A program made the position numbers and the translations under genes. This document shows, in pieces, positions 41,975-51,514 of a stretch of DNA of 64,000 nt. Numbering within the stretch: the stretch's first letter is position 1; the number at the start of each line of letters is the position of its first letter. The notes below the pieces were generated by a model that saw nothing but the letters and a program-made list of their open reading frames with translations, ran no database searches and had not been told where the DNA came from. This DNA is from Diploptera punctata (taxonomy: Eukaryota > Arthropoda > Insecta > Blattodea > Blaberidae): contig JASPKZ010008348.1 of the NCBI GenBank assembly GCA_030220185.1, positions 248,001 through 312,000 of the forward strand, in the 5' to 3' direction.

Positions 41975-42772
41975 TATGAAAATTGATACTGGAATTAAAC
42001 GTCAATAAAACTAAATATATGTTCACACATAGAAATACATTATATAATGGAAATGGACAACTAATGACAAATGAGGGAAATTTTGAAGAAGTGGCTGAAT
42101 TCAAATACCCAGGAACAATAATCACAAACAGGAATGAGACGCACAAAGAAATTGAACATAGGCTCAATTCTGGAAATGCGTGCTATTGTGTATTACAGGG
42201 ACTCTTGTTGTTCCAACTTCTCTGAAAAAAATATTAAACTGGAAATATATAAAATTGTTATTCTCCCAGTTATATTATATGGATGTGAAACATGGACTTT
42301 TACTTTAAGGGAGGAAAGGATATTACGAGTATTTGAGAATAAAGTTCTTAGGAAAATTTTTGGAGCAAAGAGAGATGAACAGACAGTCAAATGGAGAAGA
42401 CTACATTACAGTGAACTATATGGTCTTTATAGGAAACTAGAAATAATAAGAACAGGTAAGTCTCATAGACTGCGATGAACAGGACATGTAGCATGAACGG
42501 GGAATAGAAGAGGGGCGTGAAAACTCCTTGTACTAAAAAAAATCCTTGTAAAAAAAAGGAAGTAGAAAAAACAATTCTTATAAAAAAAGGAGGAAAACGT
42601 CTAGCAGGTACTCCAAGAATGAGGTGGGAGAATAACATTAACCATAATTGAGGGAAGTAGATTATACATGGGATGATTGGAAAACATTAGGCCAGGTTAA
42701 GAATGTATGGAGAGTTTTTCCGCGTGGACATGAACCTACGGATTCGATAGTGCTAGTGAGTGACTTAGTGTG
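41975..42772 (+). mobile_element. LINE-B fragment
   Basis: 41,983-42,225 reads ILELNVNKTKYMFTHRNTLY and EVAEFKYPGTIITNRNETHK; 42,134-42,478 reads LEIYKIVILPVILYGCETWT and LRVFENKVLRKIFGAKRDEQ. The tail beyond 42,480 contains an odd duplicated AAAAATCCTTGTAAAAAAA / ATTCTTATAAAAAAAGG block (42,530-42,600), then GAGGTGGGAGAATAACATTA and the 3' end GATTCGATAGTGCTAGTGAG. 5' truncated just after the catalytic box. Confidence 0.87.
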
Positions 42773-42775
42773 AGA

Positions 42776-42975
42776 AAATGGGCGAGTTAGTGTAACCAGA
42801 TTAGTTTAGCGTTCGCTTTTTTATTAACGCGTTTTGTGATAAGTTGGCTACACTCTCTGAACTATGACCAATATGTATTTTACATTGTGAATATTATGAT
42901 TTTAGGTTAATTTGAGCTCAACTTCTCACTTCATTTTAGGAAATTTTTCATATTTTGTTTTGGAAAAAAATCAAC
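42776..42975 (-). repeat. Repeat G fragment
   Basis: Inverted blocks of repeat G: GTGATAAGTTGGCTACA, TATGTATTTTACATTG and TTGAGCTCAACTTCTCACTT correspond to 7,910-8,010 on the other strand. Confidence 0.6.
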
Positions 42976-43049
42976 ATATATATTTTTCTCAGGTAATTAT
43001 TATTTTTTGATTTTAGGATTGTCCTGTTATTTACACAGGTATCCTCAAC

Positions 43050-43290
43050 CAAAATATACAATTATTTTTTCTTCCACACTTCACGGTCTTGCGTGTCTGC
43101 TTCTGTCATATTTCTCTTCTTCATGTTGTCTTGAATTCACTTTATCCACGTTGACTTTAGTCGATCACATTTCCCTTTTCCAGGAGGTATCCATTATTTC
43201 TATAATTCTTTGTTTGTTTCTGTGTCCCTTCTTCTCATTCCCTATGTCCATACTATCTTAGTTGGATTTCTTCAATCTCTTGTACAATAT
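43050..43290 (-). mobile_element. LINE C-terminal scrap
   Basis: The minus strand has WTXGMRRRDTETNKEIIEIM and DTSWKREM, the latter followed by a stop. Very broken; assigned only because the pattern resembles LINE tails and a second LINE end follows. Confidence 0.35.
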
Positions 43291-43339
43291 CAATTTCTAC
43301 ATTCATTATTTCTCTTATACCTTCGGAGGACTGCAGGAT

Positions 43340-43612
43340 ACACACTACTAGATCACGAAAAAAAAAAAAGGAATACATCTTAGAAGAATTACACATGTGG
43401 AACCTTTAGAAAACAAAATTTCTGATTATAAGTCAATATGGATGCAACATGTTCATCGAATGGAAGAACACAGGATACCCAAACAAATGTTAAGCTGCAG
43501 GAAGAAGAAGACCGGACGTCCACTCAAAAGACTTCTGGATGGTGTTTCTCTTGAGGCCGAAACAGGTCAACAAATGGCCTAAATTCCTGAATGTACTATG
43601 TTGGTGATGTAT
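43340..43612 (+). mobile_element. LINE-C' C-terminal fragment
   Basis: 43,397-43,582 reads MEPLENKISDYKSIWMQHVH, RMEEHRIPKQMLSC, RPLKRLLDGVSLEAETGQQM, then a stop. The same segment, 90% or so alike by eye, is at 55,590-55,790. It is the extreme C-terminus of a LINE-C-type protein. Confidence 0.7.
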
Positions 43613-43676
43613 TATTTTTTATTTTATCTAATTTTGATATTCTTGCCGATCTTCTTTGGAAGACAATTTTTTTGAC

Positions 43677-44232
43677 TATTTAACTAATGCCCCAAATGGG
43701 AGTCAATGACCAATCACATTTCAATGATTTTTTATTTACAACCAATCACAGTCGTGTTTCGCCTCGAATTTATCAACTAAAGTTTATCATATTAAAGAGA
43801 GCACCTCCTTTTTAACATTCTGAATATGTCATAGCATTATTTTGCAGTGACTGACTCCACAAGAAATACGGCTACCAGATTATATATATAGTGCATGAAT
43901 GTCAGCTCATAGTGCATGCGGGAGATAATATAAAAACATGTAACAATTGATTACACCACAAAAAAAAAAGAAAACTCTGTTTGCACTTTCTTAAACGAAT
44001 TATTTTTCAGGAAATGACGTTGCAGAAAAATATAATTGACATATTTACATCATATGACATCAGAAATTAATTAATACCTCTATAGTAGTAGTAGTATTCA
44101 ACTGTTCTGAAGCTCTTGATTTGTCATAATTCGCTTGTTAATACCTATAATGTTGGTTATAAATTTCTCCACTAAGGTGCATTCTTACAATATTGCGATC
44201 CTTTGGCAATAAATAATATGATCTGGTTGCAA
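43677..44232 (-). mobile_element. Element P, copy 5 (truncated)
   Basis: Starts GACTATTTAACTAATGCCCC and runs to the CTGGTTGCA block, where it stops at about 44,230 against the start of copy 6. Its centre contains a variant segment with TTGCACTTTCTTAAACGAAT that is shared with copies 6 and 7 but not the others. Hairpin end missing. Confidence 0.8.
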
Positions 44233-44237
44233 ATTCT

Positions 44238-45034
44238 CTAGACTATTTAACTCATGCCCCAAATGGGAGTCAATGACCAATCACGTTTCAATGATTTCTG
44301 TTTTACAACCAATCAGAGTCGTGTTTCACGAAATATTTATCAGTGTTAGGATTATCATATATTAAACAAAGCTCCTCCTTTTTAATATTCTGAACAGGTC
44401 TGACCGTTATTTTGCAGTGACTGAGCCTATAACAAATACGGCTACCAGATTGTATATAATAGTGCTTACATGTCAACATTTGTAGCAATTGATTATACCA
44501 CCAAAAAAAGAAACCACTGTTTGCACTTTCTTAAATGTATTTTTTTCCAGGTAATAATCGAGAAAAATATAATTGTCATATTTACATCATACGACATCAA
44601 AATGAATTAATATACAGATTGATGTGTTTCATTTTTTCTCCACTAGAGAGCATTCTTACAATATTGCGTTCCTTTGGCAATAAATAGTATGATCTGGTTG
44701 CAGTGATAAACAAAAGAAGCAGTAGAAGCGTACCTATCGTTTCTCATTTGTTTTCAAACATCGCCGTTTACATTAAATATATAAATATTTTAAAATAACT
44801 ATAGTTAAATAATGATTTGTGAGTAAACAGCTTAATTTTATTCGTTAAATAGTCCTAACAAATGCCACTCTTGATTTCCAAATTCTCTAGATAAATTCAC
44901 TCCTCACTTCGTGAGTCGTGAATTTATCGATAATTTGGAAATCACTCGTGGCATTACTTATGATAAATTCACTCTTCACTTTGTGAGTCGTGAATTTATC
45001 GATAATTTGGAAATCACTCGTGGCATTACTTATG
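44238..45034 (-). mobile_element. Element P, copy 6, with duplicated hairpin end
   Basis: Starts GACTATTTAACTCATGCCCC next to the broken end of copy 5 and ends in the hairpin. The last approximately 72 bp (AAATTCACTCCTCACTTCGT to CATTACTTATGA) are present twice in tandem, 44,891-44,964 and 44,965-45,034, the second with CTTCACTTTGTG. Confidence 0.85.
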
Positions 45035-45035
45035 A

Positions 45036-45240
45036 CTAATAATTTATTTCTGTATTTTTGCTTCAACGTCCATTTTTCCGCACCATATAATAAAATACTC
45101 CTCAAAATTGTGTTAGATGTTAATATAATTTAGTCCCCTTGATTATATGCTTACTCCATAAAATAGAATCTAATGTGCCAATAACTTTCTTTGTCTCTAT
45201 TATTCTTGTTTCGATGTCAGGCAATTATTCACATAATGCA
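45036..45240 (-). mobile_element. LINE-A-type fragment
   Basis: The minus strand reads PDIETRIIETKKVIGTLDSI, LWSKHIIKGTKLY, then ILRSILLYGAEKWTLKQKYR, with a stop between. This is the post-palm segment leading into the LYGAE.W motif. Confidence 0.68.
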
Positions 45241-45456
45241 ACAATAAATTGTGTGTTTAGTTGGGCTTTCGGGATAAACGGTCTTGATCCAGTTTTATTA
45301 GAATTCGGCTTTTCGTCTACTACTGCGGTAGACATCTTCAGGAGATTCTGAGTTTTTTACAAAACTGGAACACGGCTATTTACTAGGAAGACCAACTAAA
45401 CAAGAATCAAGACTCTGGCCGTGAAAGTCTACAATTTTACAATAAACTGTGTGTTT
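45241..45456. mobile_element. Possible Penelope-like 3' region between direct repeats
   Basis: The near-identical CAATAAATTGTGTGTTTA (45,243) and CAATAAACTGTGTGTTTA (45,438) flank about 180 bp. Inside are CTACTACTGCGGTAGACATC and TTCAGGAGATTCTGAG, inverted matches to the block in the Penelope-like piece at 15,515-15,545. No coding frame. Confidence 0.4.
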
Positions 45457-45459
45457 ATC

Positions 45460-46335
45460 CTTTTTGTATTTGAATGTCTTGACCAGACATTCAAGGAATG
45501 GTCAAGAATTGGTCAAGACACTGCAAATATATGGAAATTCAAATAGAAGATTATTATTCGCAGATGATCAGGTGGTGATTTCTCAGGATCCAGATGGTGC
45601 ATCTTTCATGTTGAGGAAATTAGAGATAGAATACAAAAAATGGGGATTACAGATAAATTATAATAAAACTGAATATCTTTCATTGGATACGACAGATGAG
45701 CTAAAATGTAATTCAGGAAGAATACGCAATGTTAAAAATTTTAAATATTTAGGATCTATTTTAGATAAAAATGAGAATTTAACCACATAAATTGAAAGAA
45801 CAATAACTGATGGAAGAAGAATCATTGGTATGTTGAACTCAGTGCTTTGGAATAGAAATATAATACGAATAAAACTATATTTCAAGTTCTGTTACAAAGC
45901 ATTTTATTATATGGGTCCGAAACCTGGACAGTAAGTAGAAAACTAGCCAACAAGCTGTTAGCAGTAAAAATGAATTTTTGGAGGCGATGGACAAGAATTT
46001 CAAGAAGGGATAAGGTCAGAAATAGCACAATAAGGGAAATTATGCAAGTTGAAAAAAACATATTAGGAAAAATATAAGAAAAATGTTTGAAATTGTATGG
46101 ACACATCATAAGAATGGAAGAAGAGAGAATACCAACGAAGATCCTTAATTGGAAAGCTACTGGAAGAAGTGGAAGAGGCAGGCCTAGAGAACGTTGGATA
46201 GATGGAGTGAAGAGAAGTATGGAAGCTAGAGATTTGAGGGAAGAAAATACTTTAGACAACCTCTGGGTTGAAGGAGAAACATTGTATTGTGGAATATTCC
46301 TAAATAAAACAATATTTGTATGTATGTAGATGTCA
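45460..46335 (+). mobile_element. LINE-A fragment, palm to 3' end
   Basis: The frame to 45,790 reads RRLLFADDQVVISQDPDGAS (intact F-A-D-D), KKWGLQINYNKTEYLS, then NVKNFKYLGSILDKNENLTT and a stop. A shifted stretch gives IERTITDGRRIIGMLNSVLW. 46,087-46,329 reads MKLYGHIIRMEEERIPTKIL, GRSGRGRPRERWIDGVKRSM, EARDLREENTLDNLWVEGET. The 3' end has a TATTTGTATGTATG tail. It is one of the better-kept LINE tails here but is broken in at least three places. Confidence 0.85.
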
Positions 46336-46628
46336 TAGAACCCCTAAGAAATCTTAAATCCCATAAAAATAATAGTTAGATTAAAATAATCAGATGAATA
46401 AAGTAAATAATAGTTATGAATTTGCGATAACAGATGAAATGAGAGCAGATGTTGGGCAGGTGGCGCGGTGAGTCACACACTGTGCTAAAACAAACTCAGA
46501 TAAGATAAAACTGACAACAAACACAAACCTGCATTACTAATTTGTTCCAGGAAATCTTTTCTGATTGGATATTTTCATCCATTGAATTGAAGTTTGGACG
46601 ACAAGATTCCTTGTAATGCATAATCGAA
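46336..46628. other. Unassigned 290 bp
   Basis: Nothing recognised except an inverted LINE-like CAAGATTCCTTGTAATGCAT scrap (46,600) resembling the LINE-B segment CTACAGGGACTCTTG. Confidence 0.4.
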
Positions 46629-46952
<324 letters not shown>

Positions 46953-46953
46953 G

Positions 46954-47250
46954 ACCAGCCTCATGGGTTAGTGGTCAGCGTTTCTTACTACTGTTCATGA
47001 GGTCTCGTGTTCGATACCCGGTCAAACCATAGGAATTTTTCCTTAAAGGGAATCATTCCTGTTGTTGCCCATAGTCTAGAATTTAGGTTAAGTTTAGGTT
47101 ATGAACTCTCCTCGCGCTTCATTTTTATTTATAACCCATCGTATAATCGGGGGAAGGTAACTCCGCAACACTAGAAGTGGGTTACAATTAAGCCAATGCC
47201 AGGAGAGAACACTCGAAATGACTACCTGGGGCATTGAACAAAAAAAAATA
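46954..47250 (+). mobile_element. SINE-5, copy 1
   Basis: tRNA-like head distinct from SINE-2/3: GACCAGCCTCATGGGTTAGT (A-box TGGGTTAGTGG), then GTTCGATACCCGG (B box), then a GGAATTTTTCCTTAAAGGGA spacer. The 3' half is the same body as SINE-3: AGGTTATGAACTCTCCTCGC, ACCCATCGTATAATCGGGG, ACTAGAAGTGGGTTACAATT, GCCAGGAGAGAACACTCGAA and ACCTGGGGCATTGAAC. Confidence 0.87.
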
Positions 47251-47261
47251 ATAATGGCTTA

Positions 47262-47335
47262 TTTTACCTGATGGAGTTAAGACCGTAAGGTGTTCTCTTC
47301 CACTTCACCAGGTTAAATTATACATATAATAACAA
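47262..47335 (-). mobile_element. LINE-D-type 3' end scrap
   Basis: The minus strand reads ACCTGGTGAAGTGGAAGAGA, ACACCTTACGGTCTTAACTC, matching the LINE-D 3' UTR (GTTGAGTGGAAGAGAGGGCC at 36,664). Confidence 0.6.
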
Positions 47336-47404
47336 TTATGAATTATCTACACGTTGATTAATGATACATAATGGACGTGCAGATGAAAAGGAAAGAACAA
47401 ACAT

Positions 47405-47636
47405 ATTAAAACAATAATAATAATAATAATAATAATAGTAATAATAATAATCTTTAAACTCGTGGATGCAAGAAATAAGAACTGGAAAGAAGACTAGAGG
47501 ACATGGAGTGGGTGGATAGAGACGAATGGAGAAGGAAAATAAAACTTTAGGCACAGAAAGCTGTGTAAACATTGAACATCTGTATATAAAATAAATAAAT
47601 AAATAAATAAAATAATAATAATAAAAACAACTAATT
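47405..47636 (+). mobile_element. LINE-A 3' end with AATA tail
   Basis: After an AAT run (47,408-47,452), CTTTAAACTCGTGGATGCAA (NSWMQEIRTG-type codons) to AAACTTTAGGCACAGAAAG and AACATCTGTATATAAAATAA, then at least four AATA units (47,592-47,615). This shows the LINE-A tail in the sense orientation. Confidence 0.85.
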
Positions 47637-47885
47637 AACTCACTGGTACTATCGAACCCATGGCCTCGCGGACATAAGCTCTCCATATATCCCTATCCTG
47701 TACTAATGTTTTCCAATCATCCCCTGTATAATCTACTTCCCTCAAATCATAATTATTTTATCATCTCTGGTTGGTCTACCAACTGGGCGTTTTCCCTCTG
47801 ATTTTCCTACAAGAAACTTCCATACGCCTCTTTCATTCACCATTCGTGCTACATGTCCTGTCCATTCCAGTCTATACCACCTATA
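47637..47885 (-). mobile_element. LINE-B 3' fragment
   Basis: Reversed LINE-B end: TTAACTCACTGGTACTATCG at 47,636, CCCTGTATAATCTACTTCCC, then CCAACTGGGCGTTTTCCCTC. Ends at 47,885, inside the RRLRW region. Confidence 0.85.
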
Positions 47886-47919
47886 ATATGATTAAATAAT
47901 TGGCATTCTAAAAAAGCGT

Positions 47920-48228
47920 ATTTTTTGTCCAATGCCACCAGGTTGTCTTTTATGTCAAATTTGGCTTTCTTCCCTGTATTGGCGGAATTGTAATCCGTTT
48001 CTTAGGTTGGGTCACTTGGAAGACGGAGTTACGTTACCCCGATTTTATGATGGATGATAAATAATACTGAAGCGCCAGGAGAGTTCTTAACCTAAACTTC
48101 AGACCATGGGCAACCACAGAAATAATTCTCTTTAAAGAAAAAAATCCTATGGTTTGACTGGGAATCGAACCCGGGACCCCGTGAAATGTTATCAGAATCG
48201 CTGACCACAAGCCCACGAGGCTGGTCTT
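47920..48228 (-). mobile_element. SINE-5, copy 2
   Basis: The minus strand from 48,228: GACCAGCCTCGTGGGCTTGT, GGGTTCGATTCCCAG (B box), spacer with CATAGGATTTTTTTCTTTA, then the shared body: GGTTAAGAACTCTCCTGGCG, CATCATAAAATCGGGG, AGAAACGGATTACAATTCCG, and the GACAACCTGGTGGCATTGG end. Confidence 0.85.
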
Positions 48229-48712
48229 AATATAAGACACTGAAAACTTATATCTGCCAACAAGCTGTGGAAGTTTGCTTTTCCGACTCCATGTAAAGTC
48301 TTTGAGACGTTCCTTCAGCCTGAAGGCTTCAGATAATGGCGTAAGTTTTGTTATAGAGGCACAAGTCGTATCTTATTTCAGTTTATCTGTCGCTTATAAG
48401 ATTATATCACATCTCAGACAGACATGTCCCCTTATCCACGCACAAGGAAACAAGCTCTAGCTATATTGATTGCTGTAAAGTTGGCAGCAATGTCTACCAA
48501 CTGGAATATTCATATAAGTTTCTTGTTTCACGGAATTGTTACCTCCGGGCGCAGTTATATCAATGAATAATGTAGCAGTAACATTCCCAGAAAATATATC
48601 AAGAGAGATTCCATATTTAAAATTCAAGCGATTGTTTTTTTTCTTCTTTTATTTTCTTACCCCATACATCAAATCAACTCTGTCGTGTGTTACTACGCTC
48701 CTTAAATAACAC
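48229..48712. other. Unassigned 480 bp
   Basis: No motif recognised in the 61-codon frame at 48,275. No repeat match in the window. Confidence 0.45.
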
Positions 48713-48714
48713 TA

Positions 48715-49247
48715 GGACATTCGATAAAGTAATGGCAACACTGTTGTAAATCAGCGATCCTAGTAGTGACCATTGTAATCTTGTAGTATGTTGTTGATCA
48801 GTGTTTACTGTATAAATATGTAACATTGAAAGTCTCAAAATAGCAATATTTTGTGACTACATTCACTGTTTCTCACATTCAGTAAGTAATACCGCCCTAA
48901 AAAGATGTTCAGTTGATTTGTTTAGAAGGTGGAATTGGGAAGTACTCTAACATCCACCAAATTCACCAGACAGGAGCCTTTGTGACTATAACTTATTCTC
49001 AAAGATCAAAGAACCTCTACGAGGCATTTGATTTCAATCTAGTGTTGATATCCAGAGAGCTCTTGATCGATCAGATGAAAGAGATATCCGGAAATAGTGC
49101 TGCAGATGGAGTTCGGTATCTTTAAAGTATTTGAAAACTTATAGTTGACTTGGAAGGAGACTATACATGAAGTTCTTAATGTCAAAAGTAACCTAAATAC
49201 AATATTTGTGATGTTATAGCATTGTTCCCATTACTTATCGAATGCCC
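48715..49247. mobile_element. Tc1/mariner-type TIR element, 533 bp
   Basis: The left end GGACATTCGATAAAGTAATG and the inverted right end GGGCATTCGATAAGTAATGG match over about 28 bp and sit between TA dinucleotides (48,713-48,714 and 49,248-49,249), the mariner target site. It contains one 70-codon frame (48,913-49,125; ICLEGGIGKYSNIHQIHQTG, then ISRELLIDQMKEISG) with an acceptor-like TTTGTTTAG at its start. No DDE motif, and I do not recognise the frame. A solo copy of the end is at 58,216-58,246. Confidence 0.7.
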
Positions 49248-49249
49248 TA

Positions 49250-49560
49250 GCATATTTTTTTTATTAAGAATTTCTCTACAATACAGTAGTTTTCCTACAA
49301 CCAATTACAAATTTTACTCCTCCATACATCCCTATTCTCTGCATCACTCTCTGTTAATCCTCTCGACACCGTACCCCTATGCCCTCCTCGAACCCACTGT
49401 TCTTTTGGTTTCCTCTTTCTTCTGCTGCCCTCCGCTTCAAAATTTAATACATCTTAGGTATCCTGTCATCTGACATCCTCTATACTTGGCCAAACCATTT
49501 CAGTTTTTTCTTCAATAACTTGTAGAACATCTTTTTGAACATCCATTATTTCTCTGATTT
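49250..49560 (-). mobile_element. LINE-F-type C-terminal fragment
   Basis: The minus strand reads QKDVLQVIEEKTEMVWPSIE, then shifted pieces KRKPKEQWVRGGHRGTVSRG and LTESDAENRDVWRSKICNWL, with stops between. It ends at an A-run next to the TIR element. Confidence 0.65.
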
Positions 49561-49614
49561 TAGTATTTATAATTTTGAAACAAACAAACATTCCTTTTTA
49601 TACATTAGAAGATG

Positions 49615-50004
49615 TAAGAATCGTCCACCGCTGTGGTCTCGAGGTAGCCTTGTCACGCAGCGGGCCCGGGTTCGATCCCCGGTCGGGACAGTTTTTCTGG
49701 GTGAGGTTTTTATCGAGGTTTTTCCTCATCTGTAAGACAAATCTCAGGAAAACTCTAAGGCCCAAACGGTTTCCGAAATCACATGGCCATCGCAATCATC
49801 ATCATTCATATTCATCTTAGATTAAGCTTAGGATTAGGGACTCTCCTGGCGCACCACTATCACCATCATCACCCATCATATCATCGGGGCAACGTAACCC
49901 CGCCTTCCAGGTGCCCCAACCTCAGAAGTGGGTTATAAGTACGCCATGCCAGGAGAGAACACCAGGAATGTCGAAAGACAACATGGGGCATTAAAAACAA
50001 TTAG
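49615..50004 (+). mobile_element. SINE-3, full length
   Basis: SINE-2-like head (GTCCACCGCTGTGGTCTCGA, B box GGTTCGATCCCCGG), shared middle (CTGGGTGAGGTTTTTATC, GTAAGACAAATCTCAGG), then the SINE-3 body (AGCTTAGGATTAGGGACTCT, CATCGGGGCAACGTAACCCC, CTCAGAAGTGGGTTATAAGT, TGTCGAAAGACAACATGGGG) ending GCATTAAAAACAATT. The open frames over it on both strands are shadows. Confidence 0.92.
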
Positions 50005-50205
50005 TGTGTTGTTGAATTTCTCCTCCAGAAGTCCATCTCTGTCTTCAATAGTTTGTGTTTGCTCTCTGCTTAATGTTCACCATACAATAGTATACTCTCC
50101 ACCAATAAACCATAAATAAGTTTTTTTTTTAGTTTTGTTCAGAATGTTTCTATTCCACAACACCGATTTTAACATTCCAATTGTTTTTGTTCCTTGACTT
50201 ACTTT
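50005..50205 (-). mobile_element. LINE-A-type fragment
   Basis: The minus strand reads NRNILNKTKKKLIYGLLVES, ILLYGEH with a stop, then ESKHKLLKTEMDFWRRNSTT. Short piece around the LYGAE.W motif, ending at the SINE-3 insertion. Confidence 0.65.
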
Positions 50206-50714
50206 TTAGTTTTCAGCAACAACTAAATGTATTATTTTTGGCACCTGGCTGGTTCAGAACTTCCATGCTGCAGTTTATAAAAATGAGTTGGATCTCTCGT
50301 TATAGGTCAATTACAGCTGAGAAAATATTTATTTTATTTACGAAGACTAAAAAAAGAGAGCACGGCCAGTTTGATTATAATATCCATTACCGATGTTATT
50401 TGCACAAAAAAGTAATGCATGATGGGATTTTGATGCGGTTCGCGTTACTTTAATGATCGAAGCAATTAGACAGCTAATTAATGTGTTGTTAATCAATATA
50501 AATTATTCCATTTGCATTCCATATTTTTTGTTTTATTATATAAATTATATAAATTGCAAATATCTGGTATTTGTGGAAATGTAAAAATAGGTCAATCTGC
50601 TCTAACGTGTATATATATTAAATTTTGTATTTTATTACATGCTTATTTAGAGACGCTTTAACTTTTATTGCGTACTAACCTTCTGCGACCCCAAGAAAAG
50701 TTTAGTAATAGGCT
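50206..50714. other. Unassigned 510 bp
   Basis: The 90-codon frame at 50,181 has no recognisable motif. AT-rich to the right. Confidence 0.45.
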
Positions 50715-50715
50715 A

Positions 50716-50760
<45 letters not shown>
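50715..50760. repeat. TA dinucleotide repeat at a LINE 3' end
   Basis: About 20 TA units directly after the ATGATGATGAT 3' end of minus-strand LINE-C. Confidence 0.93.
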
Positions 50761-50762
<2 letters not shown>

Positions 50763-50779
50763 CATCATCACTCCAGGGA

Positions 50780-51514
50780 TTAGGCAATTGCCCGTTCCGA
50801 CTTCATAATGTCAGCCCAACGTCTTCTAGGTCTTCCAACATCACGTCTTCCTCTTGCTTGATAATTTCTTGCTAACAATGGATATCTCTCCTTACTCATT
50901 CCATCCATATGATCAATCCATTTCTGTCTGTAATTCGTGACCTTATCCAATAAAGGCTGTACTTTCAATTCTTCTCTTATATCCTCATTTCTTATTCTAT
51001 CAAGTCTTGTACATCCTTTAACTTGTCTTATGAACCTCATCTCCGCCGTCTGTATTCTATCCTTCTGTTTTTTCATTGGAACCCAAGTTTCACATCCATA
51101 CAATATTGTGGGAACCGCCATAACATTATACATTTTTATCTTTGTTTCTTTTCTAATTTTATTTTTGAATGTTCTCTGTATTGTTCCACACACCGTCTGA
51201 AATTTATTTATTTTGGAGTCTATATCTCTTTCCACATTGTAGCTAACATCACAGCCCAAATATTTGAAACTAGACACCTGTTCTATACTTTGATTTTCTA
51301 AAATAATTTTGGATCTCACTGGATCTCTTCCTCTAAAAGCCATGATCTTCGTTTTCCTTACTGAAATCTTTAGATCATATAATTTACATATTTCATTTAA
51401 TGCATGCATAGATTTCTGTAAGTCGTCTTCATTTTTCTGTATTATGATTACATCGTCAGCAAATAGATTATTATTTATGCACACTTTATTATCTATTCTT
51501 ATTGCTATATTCAC
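50780..51514 (-). pseudogene. LINE-C reverse transcriptase, palm C to end of protein
   Basis: Longest uninterrupted piece of LINE-C: 244 codons. Contains the catalytic FADD box at its start (residues 17-20), KTKIMAFRGRDPVRSKIILE, FKYLGCDVSYNVERDIDSKI, then MAVPTILYGCETW, MRFIRQVKGCTRLDRIRNED and WIDHMDGM. The tail after RT has no catalytic role known to me. The preceding RT part is in another frame (52,017-51,544); the break is at about 51,540. Confidence 0.85.
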
